A stretch of DNA of 64,000 nucleotides from Agriterribacter humi. GTDB taxonomy: Bacteria > Bacteroidota > Bacteroidia > Chitinophagales > Chitinophagaceae. The first letter of the stretch is position 1, and each line of letters starts with the position of its first letter. Location: contig NZ_VOHQ01000020.1 in NCBI RefSeq assembly GCF_009192765.1, positions 1 through 64,000 of the forward strand, read 5' to 3'. The notes beneath the pieces are model-generated. The model saw only the letters and a program-made list of their open reading frames with translations. It had not been told where the DNA came from and did not search any database. Positions 1 to 7,522 of the stretch are shown here, piece after piece. The translations under genes and the position numbers were made by a program.

Positions 1-127
1 TACAAAAGCTCCATACGGGGCTTTTCTGCTATATGAAATACACTGTGTACGTTTTATATTCATCCACATGCGGTAAACATTACACCGGCTACACATCAGA
101 TTTACCCAATCGCCTGTTATCGCATAA
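1..127 (+). repeat. Direct repeat copy 1 (hairpin plus GIY-YIG 5' end)
   Basis: Identical to 328-454 over 127 bp as far as can be read by eye. It starts at the window edge, so it may extend further left. It holds a terminator-like hairpin and the first 32 codons of the GIY-YIG gene. The period is 327 bp, a multiple of three, which keeps both copies in one frame. Confidence 0.95.
4..25 (+). terminator. Hairpin with T-run before the GIY-YIG gene, copy 1
   Basis: AAAAGCTCC pairs with GGGGCTTTT (one G-T pair) around a four-base loop ATAC and ends in TTTT. It looks like the terminator of a gene lying left of the window, plausibly a tRNA. Confidence 0.6.
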
Positions 128-548
128 CCATCTTGGGAAAGACTGGACAGCCAGATACCGCCCCTGGGTGTTAATTTACAGCGAGGAATTTATCACTCAA
201 CAAGAAGCGATGACTTATGAGAAGTGGTTGAAAACCGGAGCAGGCAGGGATTTTGTGAAAAAGATTGCACATTGCTGCCTGGATTCATATCCGCCGCGGC
301 GGACAGGGGTTCAACTCCCCATCCCGCTACAAAAGCTCCATACGGGGCTTTTCTGCTATATGAAATACACTGTGTACGTTTTATATTCATCCACATGCGG
401 TAAACATTACACCGGCTACACATCAGATTTACCCAATCGCCTGTTATCGCATAATTATTCTGATTATCCTTATTGCGATAAGAAAACCCATCGTGTGGTA
501 GTTGGCATGATTGATATGATCAATGAAAGCAGAAAACTAAAATTTTAG
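33..548 (+). CDS. GIY-YIG nuclease-like protein, in-frame tandem duplication
   Basis: The first 80 or so residues form a complete small GIY-YIG domain of the UvrC/YhbQ type: YVL and YTG stand for GIY and YIG, followed by an Arg (in NRLLSHN) and a Glu (in EAMTYEKWLK) that match the family's catalytic positions. There is no stop after the domain. The frame runs on through a GC palindrome (read as SYPPRR) and a tRNA-like tail, then into a second copy of the N-terminus beginning with ATG at 360. That copy matches the first exactly for 32 residues, then diverges into an unrelated 30-residue tail and lacks the catalytic Glu. The family usually has about 80-100 residues, so this 171-residue frame is probably one intact gene plus a broken copy. 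Translation of the second part, alone or fused, is uncertain. The family cuts DNA; the target here is unknown. Confidence 0.75.
   Translation: MKYTVYVLYSSTCGKHYTGYTSDLPNRLLSHNHLGKDWTARYRPWVLIYSEEFITQQEAMTYEKWLKTGAGRDFVKKIAHCCLDSYPPRRTGVQLPIPLQKLHTGLFCYMKYTVYVLYSSTCGKHYTGYTSDLPNRLLSHNYSDYPYCDKKTHRVVVGMIDMINESRKLKF
288..307 (+). repeat. GC palindromic repeat (REP-like), copy 1
   Basis: TATCCGCCGCGGCGGACAGG contains the palindrome CCGCCGCGGCGG. Close relatives occur at 50469-50487 and 50568-50587, with the same TATCCGCC and GCGGACAGG ends and a changed centre. Here it is read as part of the GIY-YIG frame (YPPRRTG). Confidence 0.7.
328..454 (+). repeat. Direct repeat copy 2 (hairpin plus GIY-YIG 5' end)
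   Basis: Second copy of the 127-bp repeat at 1-127. Just upstream, at about 301-330, lies a stretch shaped like the 3' end of a tRNA: a GGGG/CCCC arm around TTCAACT, then ATCCCGCTACA. The 3' ends of tRNA-Ser genes in this phylum often read CGCTACA, so the unit may have been copied from the flank of a tRNA-Ser gene. No complete tRNA is present here. Confidence 0.9.
331..352 (+). terminator. Hairpin with T-run, copy 2
   Basis: Exact duplicate of the hairpin at 4-25, here following a tRNA-like 3' fragment. In this position it lies inside the long GIY-YIG reading frame, which suggests that it came with the duplicated unit. Confidence 0.55.
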
Positions 549-642
549 AAGCGATCAGGAATAGTCTGAACGTGAGTAATAAAAAAAGAGCATAAGTATG
601 TTGAATAATACCAAGCTATCTGGCAATTTTAAAACCATTTCC

Positions 643-864
643 TTAAACAATGCTGTTACTCTTATCGGGCAGTTCACAACTGTTCTCCAGGCATCGTTTT
701 GGACGTAAAAATCCTGTGGCAAAAAAAATGACTCCAAATAGTATGGCGGGCCAGCCTCCTTCTTCATAATATATAAGTCCAATAATAATAAAAAGGATAC
801 CCAGCCCCCATCGGAGTAATCTGCTGAAGCATACTATATTTTTGGATGAAACTGTCTTTAACAT
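643..864 (-). CDS. Small two-segment membrane protein
   Basis: Seventy-three residues. After a short positive N-terminus come two hydrophobic segments (about residues 19-33 and 38-51), then a polar, basic C-terminal tail with two cysteines. The layout resembles the small DUF2892/YgaP-like inner-membrane proteins, but no diagnostic motif allows a firm family call. It stands alone between the GIY-YIG unit and the AraC gene and is read against both. Overlapping frames on the same strand (for example 764-946) have lower coding character. Function unknown. Confidence 0.5.
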   Translation of the reverse strand: MLKTVSSKNIVCFSRLLRWGLGILFIIIGLIYYEEGGWPAILFGVIFFATGFLRPKRCLENSCELPDKSNSIV

Positions 865-1186
865 TGTAATATTTTTTTTTAATAAACGGAGACATCAACA
901 CCGCATCTTTGGGTTGCTTTTTAAACATACTAAAAAAGCAGAGCACGCATTACGGCGAAATAAACTGTACCATTGCATGGGCTGAATGTAGTGGCACAGG
1001 TTCCGTTGTTGCAGCCTATCCTTTTCCAGTAATAAAACCTCCCACACAGCCAACTGCAGCGCCGGTTGGCAAAAACTTTTTTCTACCAGCATTTCTTCAT
1101 AGTGCAAAAGTCCGGAATTGCATTCATTTTCTTCGTGACTTATGTTACATTCAATCCATTATCTTTATTAATAAACATGGTTTTAA
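865..1186. other. Spacer between small membrane gene and AraC gene
   Basis: About 320 bp. Open frames exist on both strands but are rich in Cys, Trp and Phe runs and show no signal peptide, domain or start context, so I treat them as chance. The spacer must hold the promoters of two divergent genes. I see no convincing TANNTTTG element. Confidence 0.5.
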
Positions 1187-2065
1187 ATGTCTCTCATGAA
1201 ATCTGCTGTTCAAAAATCCTCCATTCCCGCCTCAAGGATATTTGTAGTAAAAGAGCTGAAAGAAAAGCATTTTGATGCTACCTGGCATGCACACAGCGAA
1301 TACCAGTTGTTTATGGTGTTAAAAGGAAGAGGTACACGCTTTATAGGCAATACAGTTCAGTCTTTTAATGCAGGAGACCTTACCTTTCTGGGCCCGGGCG
1401 TACCACATTTATGGCGCAGCGACAGCATTTATTTTGATAAACGTAATAAACACTTTATACATGGATTGGTTATTTATTTCCGGGCAGATTTTATAGGCGA
1501 CCTGATAGAAAAAGATGAAATGCAGCAGATCAGAAGCTTGTTTAAAAAAGCAAAGCGTGGAATTGAATATTACGGGCAAACAGTTAATCAGCTCGGCACT
1601 ATGATGAACTGTATTATTGCCGCACATGGTGCAACATGCCTCATACAATTATTGCAGGTGCTGGAATTAATGGCGCAAACAAAAGAATACCGTTTGTTGC
1701 ACAATGCTGATTATGCTTACAAATTAAAGGAATCAGAAACCCAACGCATCAATTTGGTGATTAATTACGCTGCACAGCATTTTCAGGGACGCATCGCATT
1801 GAAATCCGCCGCTGCATTGCTTAATATGACGCCTACTTCATTCAGCCGGTATTTCAGGATAAAAACCAGCAAATCATTTTCCGATTTTATTACAGAGCTG
1901 CGTATCAGGCATGCCTGTAAATTATTAAGTGAAGATGATAACAAAACCATCAGCCAGGTAAGTTATGAATGCGGGTTCAATACCTTATCCAACTTTAACC
2001 GTCAATTTAAATCGTACATGAAAATGACGCCAAAAACATATCGCGGTAAATTTTCAACCTTATAA
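1187..2065 (+). CDS. AraC family transcriptional regulator
   Basis: A 292-residue regulator with an N-terminal cupin-like sensor domain (about residues 25-110; HAHSEYQLFMVLKG, then GDLTFLGPGVPHLW) and a C-terminal AraC double helix-turn-helix (about 195-290), including the typical second helix set ISQVSYECGFNTLSNFNRQF. Cupin-AraC proteins bind a sugar or similar small ligand and switch nearby catabolic genes. The genes just downstream (Gfo/Idh/MocA protein, ThuA/PVC fusion, SusCD) make sugar or sugar-acid metabolism a likely target, but this is inferred from position only. An ATG four codons downstream is an alternative start. Confidence 0.92.
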   Translation: MSLMKSAVQKSSIPASRIFVVKELKEKHFDATWHAHSEYQLFMVLKGRGTRFIGNTVQSFNAGDLTFLGPGVPHLWRSDSIYFDKRNKHFIHGLVIYFRADFIGDLIEKDEMQQIRSLFKKAKRGIEYYGQTVNQLGTMMNCIIAAHGATCLIQLLQVLELMAQTKEYRLLHNADYAYKLKESETQRINLVINYAAQHFQGRIALKSAAALLNMTPTSFSRYFRIKTSKSFSDFITELRIRHACKLLSEDDNKTISQVSYECGFNTLSNFNRQFKSYMKMTPKTYRGKFSTL

Positions 2066-2192
2066 TATTCCCCTAATTCTTTGTTTTTTATCATATTTTG
2101 GATAAAATACAGTCAGTATTGGACATAATCCATAAAGTATCGAAATTCAAATAACCGTAATTTAGTGTGACTTAATATAACACTATAGCTTT

Positions 2193-3320
2193 ATGTCTTC
2201 CCAAAAAATAAACATCGCCATTATAGGTCTTGGCTTTGGTGCTGAATTTATCCCCATATACCAGCGGCATCCCAACGCGCACCTGTATGCCATTTGCCAG
2301 CGAAACAAAGAAAGCCTGAATAAAACAGGAGATGCTTTTGGCATCGGAAAAAGATATACGGATTATGATGAACTGCTGAAAGATCCTGCCATTGATGCTG
2401 TGCATATCAATACACCCATTCCTGATCATGCGGCGCAATCATTAAAAGCGTTAAAGGCCGGTAAACATGTGGCCTGTACCGTTCCTATGGCCACAACAGT
2501 AGATGAATGCAAACAAATTGTACAGGCGGTAAAAGAAACAGGGCTTACCTATATGATGATGGAGACCGTGGTATATGCCAGGGAGTTTTTGTTTATGAAG
2601 GAACTGTATGAAAAAGGAGAGCTGGGGAAAATACAATTTCTAAAAGCCAGCCATCAGCAGGATATGGATGGATGGCCAAACTACTGGCCGGGTCTGCCTC
2701 CCATGTACTATGCTACACATTGCGTGGGACCGGTATTGGGATTAACAAGAGCGGAAGCGGAATATGTATCCTGCTTTGGTTCCGGAACTATACGGGAAGA
2801 GCTTCATTCATTTTATAATTCTTCCTATGCTGTGGAGAGCACGCATATCAAATTCAGGAATTCAGATTTAAGCGCTTATGTATATCGCTCTTTATTTGAT
2901 ACAGCGCGGCAATATCGGGAAAGCTTTGAAGTATACGGTTCAAAAAAATCCGTTGAATGGCCATTGATCGAAGGAAGACCGTTAGTGGTGCATACAGCAA
3001 AACGTGAGGAGCCCGAGATACCGGAAGAAGTGGAGTCGCCTGATTATGCTCATTTATTACCTGAACCTATACAGCGTTTTACAACAGGTGGTGTATATGA
3101 TACCGATGAACACCAGCATCTATCTTTTTTACAGGGTGCAGGTCATGGTGGATCGCATCCGCATTTGGTACATGAATTTATAAGCGCACTGGTACAAAAA
3201 AGAGAGCCGTTTCCTAATGCAAGGCAATCCGCCAATATTACATGTGTGGGCATACTGGCCCACGAGTCAGCAAAGAAAGGAGGGGAAATTATTAAACTGC
3301 CGGATTTCACCTTATCATAA
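2193..3320 (+). CDS. Gfo/Idh/MocA family protein lacking the EKP motif
   Basis: 375 residues. The N-terminal Rossmann domain shows AIIGLGFGAEF (residues 9-19) and the expected IDAVHINTPIPDHA strand. The family normally has EKP after GKHV, whose lysine takes part in catalysis; here residues 96-98 read TVP (GKHVACTVPMA). The C-terminal half is a normal alpha/beta substrate domain with many His residues (residues 310-325, GAGHGGSHPHLVHEF). Family members are NAD(P)-dependent sugar dehydrogenases or related enzymes. The motif change suggests altered chemistry or a subgroup with another base. It lies between the AraC gene and the ThuA fusion on the same strand, 106 bp before the latter. Confidence 0.9.
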   Translation: MSSQKINIAIIGLGFGAEFIPIYQRHPNAHLYAICQRNKESLNKTGDAFGIGKRYTDYDELLKDPAIDAVHINTPIPDHAAQSLKALKAGKHVACTVPMATTVDECKQIVQAVKETGLTYMMMETVVYAREFLFMKELYEKGELGKIQFLKASHQQDMDGWPNYWPGLPPMYYATHCVGPVLGLTRAEAEYVSCFGSGTIREELHSFYNSSYAVESTHIKFRNSDLSAYVYRSLFDTARQYRESFEVYGSKKSVEWPLIEGRPLVVHTAKREEPEIPEEVESPDYAHLLPEPIQRFTTGGVYDTDEHQHLSFLQGAGHGGSHPHLVHEFISALVQKREPFPNARQSANITCVGILAHESAKKGGEIIKLPDFTLS

Positions 3321-3426
3321 GCTGATGACAATAATCGTGCTTTGTATAATAAGAGGAATCAGCTATAATTCCTTTTTTCGGTAATTCCTGTCAAAGATTA
3401 CAGCGACCAAACTAAAATATGAACAA

Positions 3427-6400
3427 ATGAAACGCAATATCCTTTTATCCCTGCTTTGTAGTTTCTCTTTAACTGTGTTGTTGAATTCCTGTAAACAACA
3501 GGAAAGAGATGATAAACCCCGGCGGCTGGAAATATTATTTCTGGGGCATAAAAGCAAGCATCATGATTCGGAGAAACTGGCAGAACTGCTTTCGCAGGAA
3601 TATTTCAAGAAGGGTATAAATATTACCTATACAACAAATCCTGATGATCTTTTACGGGAAGATCTGAAATTATACGATGGATTGCTGTTGTATGCCAATC
3701 ACGATAGTATTACTGCGCCGCAGGAAAAAGCGCTGCTTGATTATGTAAACTCGGGTAAGGGATTTATTCCCATCCATTGCGCATCCTGGTGCTTCCGCAA
3801 TTCGCCGGAAGTGGTGGAGATGATCGGTGGTCAGTTTAAAACGCATCAATACGATTCCTTTAGAGCCGTAATTGTAAAGCCGGATCACCCGGTAATGAAA
3901 GATGTGCCTGCTTTTTCCACGGAAGATGAAACCTATGTGCACGACAAGATCAGCAAAAATATAGAAGTACTTACGGAACGGGTAGAAGGTGATCATCACG
4001 AACCCTATACATGGGTTCGTAACTATGGAGAGGGTAGAGTTTTTTATACAGCTTACGGGCATGATGAAAAAACATGGACCAATCCCGGCTTTTTGAAATT
4101 AGTATACAACGGTATTATGTGGGCGGTAGGCGATCATGCAAGCGCGCTGACAAAACATTTCGATACACCCAACCCAAAGTATACAGATGCACGGATACCT
4201 AATTATGAAAAACGTGACCCGCCGCCGCAATTCCAGGAGCCCTTATCGCCGGAGCAATCTATGAAATTGATACAGGTGCCGGTTGGGTTTGAAATAAAAC
4301 TTTTTGCCGCCGAGCCTGATATTAATAAACCTATACACATGGATTGGGATGAAAGGGGCCGACTGTGGATAGCGGAAACCATGGATTATCCGAATATGGT
4401 ACGCGACAATAAGGAAGAAGGTAAAGACATGATCAAGATACTGGAAGATACGGATGGAGATGGTAAGGCGGATAAATTTACGGTGTTTGCCGATAAGCTG
4501 AATATACCTACCAGCTTTGCTTTCATTAATGGCGGGATAGTAGTGGCGCAGGCGCCCGACTTTTTATTTTTGAAAGATACAAATGGTGATGATAAAGCGG
4601 ATGTAAGGGAAAAGATCATTTCAGGATGGGGAACATTTGATACGCATGCGGGACCTTCCAATTTCCGTTACGGCCCCGATAACACAATATGGGGAACAGT
4701 TGGCTATTCCGGCTTTAAAGGGGTGGTGGGCGACAGTAAAGATACCATGCGTTTCAGCCAGGGCCTGTATCATTTTACCGCCGATGGAAAACAATTGGAA
4801 TTCCTGGGTAATACTTCAAACAATACATGGGGATTAGGTTTCTCTGAGGACTTTGATGCTTTTATATCTACAGCCAATAATACACACAGTGCCGCGTATA
4901 CTATCCCTAAACGTTATTTTGAAATGTCGGGACAGGGTGGCGAAACTGGTATAGATAAAATTGAAAGCCATTATACCATGCATGTGGTAACCAAAAATCT
5001 GCGGCAGGTTGATGTGCATAATGGTTTCACCGCTGCGGCCGGGCATAGTTTATATACCGCGCGTGATTATCCAAAGGAGTTCTGGAACAGAATTGCTTTT
5101 GTAAGCGAACCCACCGGTAGGGTTATTCATCGTAATATTATTGAGCCCGATGGTTCTTCTTTCAAAGAAGGTGAAGACGGTTGGAATTTTGTAGCAAGCG
5201 CCGATGACTGGTTTGGGCCTGTTCAGGCTGATGTAGGCCCGGATGGAAATGTATGGATAGCGGACTGGTATAATTTTATTATTCAGCATAACCCCACACC
5301 GCAGGGATATGAAACCGGCAAGGGAAATGCGTATATCAACCCGATAAGAGATTCGCTCAGGGGGCGCATCTATAGTATTCGTTACAAGAAATCGGATGGA
5401 GAGAAAATATCGTCACTCAATAAAGGTGATCCGGATGAGCTTATCAAAGCGCTGAGCAGTTCTAATATGTTCTGGCGCACTACAGCCCAGCGTTTGCTGG
5501 TGGAATCAGGCGATAAAAAGGTAGTGGATAAATTGTATAAAATTATAGAAAATATTTCGGTTGATGAGATTGGTTTAAATGCACCTGCCGTGCATGCATT
5601 ATGGACATTGCACGGGCTGAAGGCTTTTAGCGGTGATAATAAGGAAGCGCTGAATGTTGTCATTGGCGCATTAAAGCATCCTTCGGCAGGAGTGCGCAGG
5701 GCTGCCATACAGGTGTTGCCGGTAACTGAAGAAGTTTCAAAAGCCCTGATTGAGGCTGGCATATTTGAAGATAAGGATTTGCGTGTGGTGCTGGCTGCTG
5801 TATTAAAAGCATGCGACCTTCCTTCATCAGAAACATTAGGGCAAATTTTATTTAAACTTGCCAGTAAGGAAGGCGGAAGCGCCGAGGATAAATGGATCCA
5901 AAAAGCATTGTTTATTGCATCGGGCGTGCAACAGCAGGGTTTTGAAAAAGCATTTAAAGCCAGCGGTATCAGCGAACAGGTGGAGTTGGGCAAAGCCGGT
6001 TTGATCCATCGTATAATGCTGCGTTCAAAATTAAATGTGCTCTCACTGCCTCAAAATACTTATATCAGGCCCGACCTGCTACCTGACCTTACAGGAAGAG
6101 AATTGTTTTTTACTGCAAATGTGGAATTGAACAATAAGGACCGTAAGAAAGGAGTAATTGTAGCCCAGGGCAATAAAGCCAATGGATATGCAGTGTATGT
6201 TGACAATGCTAAGAAATTGCATTTCCAGGTTAACCAAAATAATCAATCCTTTAATATACAATCTAAGGATAGTATTACCGATACCTTTTCTGTAACCGCC
6301 AAACTTTTAAAAGGTGGCGTAATGGAATTGCTTGTGAATGACAAAGGAATTGCTACCGGGAAAACGAAAGGGTTGTTTAAAATGCCTTTGCGTGACGCCG

Positions 6401-6924
6401 GCATTCGAATAGCAAATGATTACTGGAACAGCGGTGCAAAAAAAGCAGGCGATTATGAAGACAGCGCACGAAATATAGGAAGGGTATACGATGCACGTAT
6501 GGAAACCCTGCTGGCGGAAGCACAACAGGCTGACCTTGGTAAGCCCGACCAGGTAATTATAATGAAAACAGTGCAGAATCAAATGAAATTTGAGAAAACG
6601 AAAATTACCGCCAAAGCGGGAACGATATTAGAAATTGTGCTTACCAATATAGATTTTATGCAGCACAATTTGCTGATATTAAAGCCAGGCACTATGGAAA
6701 GGGTAGGAGCCGCGGCCGATAAACTGGCGCAGGTACCCGAAGGCGTTAGTATGCAGTATATTCCTTCCGTTCCGGATGTTTTATTTGCAACACCATTGGT
6801 GAATCCTGATCAGCAGTTCAGCTTAAAATTCCGTGTACCGGATATCCCGGGCGATTATCCGTATATCTGTTCTTATCCGGGGCATTGGCGGATAATGAAC
6901 GGCGTGCTAACAGTGGATAAATAA
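3427..6924 (+). CDS. ThuA / PVC-type dehydrogenase / HEAT / cupredoxin fusion lipoprotein
   Basis: 1165 residues. A lipoprotein signal ends at LLNSC (Cys22). A ThuA-like glutamine-amidotransferase-fold domain follows (about 33-235; FLGHKSKHHDSE, IPIHCASWCF). Next is a large beta-propeller of the PVC membrane-bound dehydrogenase type (about 280-650; PVGFEIKLFAAEPDINKP, GRLWIAETMDYPN), HEAT-like repeats (about 665-850), a LamG-like beta domain (about 880-1020) and a cupredoxin (about 1045-1165). The cupredoxin has a His in FMQHN plus Cys1148, His1153 and Met1157, the azurin spacing C-x4-H-x3-M. No CXXCH haem motif is present, though related PVC proteins often carry a cytochrome c domain. ThuA-family and PVC-dehydrogenase proteins are tied to oxidation or breakdown of keto-sugars and related compounds. 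It probably faces the periplasm and passes electrons to copper. Confidence 0.88.
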   Translation: MKRNILLSLLCSFSLTVLLNSCKQQERDDKPRRLEILFLGHKSKHHDSEKLAELLSQEYFKKGINITYTTNPDDLLREDLKLYDGLLLYANHDSITAPQEKALLDYVNSGKGFIPIHCASWCFRNSPEVVEMIGGQFKTHQYDSFRAVIVKPDHPVMKDVPAFSTEDETYVHDKISKNIEVLTERVEGDHHEPYTWVRNYGEGRVFYTAYGHDEKTWTNPGFLKLVYNGIMWAVGDHASALTKHFDTPNPKYTDARIPNYEKRDPPPQFQEPLSPEQSMKLIQVPVGFEIKLFAAEPDINKPIHMDWDERGRLWIAETMDYPNMVRDNKEEGKDMIKILEDTDGDGKADKFTVFADKLNIPTSFAFINGGIVVAQAPDFLFLKDTNGDDKADVREKIISGWGTFDTHAGPSNFRYGPDNTIWGTVGYSGFKGVVGDSKDTMRFSQGLYHFTADGKQLEFLGNTSNNTWGLGFSEDFDAFISTANNTHSAAYTIPKRYFEMSGQGGETGIDKIESHYTMHVVTKNLRQVDVHNGFTAAAGHSLYTARDYPKEFWNRIAFVSEPTGRVIHRNIIEPDGSSFKEGEDGWNFVASADDWFGPVQADVGPDGNVWIADWYNFIIQHNPTPQGYETGKGNAYINPIRDSLRGRIYSIRYKKSDGEKISSLNKGDPDELIKALSSSNMFWRTTAQRLLVESGDKKVVDKLYKIIENISVDEIGLNAPAVHALWTLHGLKAFSGDNKEALNVVIGALKHPSAGVRRAAIQVLPVTEEVSKALIEAGIFEDKDLRVVLAAVLKACDLPSSETLGQILFKLASKEGGSAEDKWIQKALFIASGVQQQGFEKAFKASGISEQVELGKAGLIHRIMLRSKLNVLSLPQNTYIRPDLLPDLTGRELFFTANVELNNKDRKKGVIVAQGNKANGYAVYVDNAKKLHFQVNQNNQSFNIQSKDSITDTFSVTAKLLKGGVMELLVNDKGIATGKTKGLFKMPLRDAGIRIANDYWNSGAKKAGDYEDSARNIGRVYDARMETLLAEAQQADLGKPDQVIIMKTVQNQMKFEKTKITAKAGTILEIVLTNIDFMQHNLLILKPGTMERVGAAADKLAQVPEGVSMQYIPSVPDVLFATPLVNPDQQFSLKFRVPDIPGDYPYICSYPGHWRIMNGVLTVDK

Positions 6925-6953
6925 ATAAAACTGTTACACCATTCGCTGGAAAC

Positions 6954-6998
6954 CAACTACCCCTATTTGATTATGAAATACGGGTAGTTGCTTTTTTA
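6954..6998 (+). terminator. Terminator after the ThuA fusion gene
   Basis: CAACTACCC (6954-6962) pairs perfectly with GGGTAGTTG (6982-6990), followed by CTTTTTTAT. It lies 30 bp after the stop codon. Confidence 0.85.
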
Positions 6999-7470
6999 TA
7001 AAACACTCTTGTATACAATTTTTTTCAGGTTAACAAATCAATAGCGAAATATTTGACAGATTTCATATTCCTTTGACCGCAGGTAAGCGATGATTTGGAA
7101 ATGGTGGATTATATAAAGAGGAAGATATGAACCTGCTGTTGCTTCTTTGGTAAAAGCTATTTGCTTTACCCAGTGATTTATAACGACTTTATCCTAATTT
7201 TGATTTTCGTTGGGATAACTTCTTCCTGCATAAATTCCCCAATCTCTCTCAATCCTGGTTTATAGTATTAAGTATAGCTCAAGTAAAGCCATTGAAATAT
7301 GGGTTTAAACTGCTATGCAATACGTGACCGGATAAGCAAGCATTGTTTTTTGCACAAAGATTTTTTTTTTAATCTTTTCATTTAATAATTCATTTATTAA
7401 AACTATCTGTATATGAATAGAATTACCTGATAGCGTGAAGCATGCGGAGCATGACTCAAATTTCCGCAAA
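6999..7470. other. Long AT-rich spacer before SusC 1
   Basis: About 470 bp without a supported gene. It is AT-rich, has runs of T/A near 7360-7380, and presumably holds the promoter of the first SusCD operon. I see no clear regulator site or repeat in it. Confidence 0.5.
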
Positions 7471-7510
7471 TTAAAGACAAACTGCCGCTTCGGCAGTTAT
7501 CATCAACTTA
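7471..7510 (+). promoter_or_regulatory. Conserved SusC leader with hairpin, copy 1
   Basis: TTAAAGACAA, then a hairpin AACTGCCG-CTT-CGGCAGTT (7480-7498), then TATCATCA. The same frame words, with a hairpin of different sequence, precede the second SusC gene (14360-14397). The conservation of flanks with a changed stem suggests an RNA leader element. It ends 12-25 bases before the ATG. Confidence 0.6.
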
Positions 7511-7522
7511 AACAAACTTGAT

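Noticed and set aside
280-330. A complete tRNA gene at the GIY-YIG repeat
   Set aside because: Only a T-arm-like and acceptor-like end is visible; no D-arm or anticodon arm can be folded from the upstream bases, which read as GIY-YIG codons.
909-1199. Open frame of 96 residues upstream of the AraC gene
   Set aside because: Composition is Cys/Pro-rich and shadowed by other frames; no start context or domain, and it overlaps the AraC start.
5382-5993. Long antisense frame of 203 residues inside the ThuA fusion gene
   Set aside because: It is the reverse-strand shadow of HEAT-like repeats and has no domain or translation start signal of its own.
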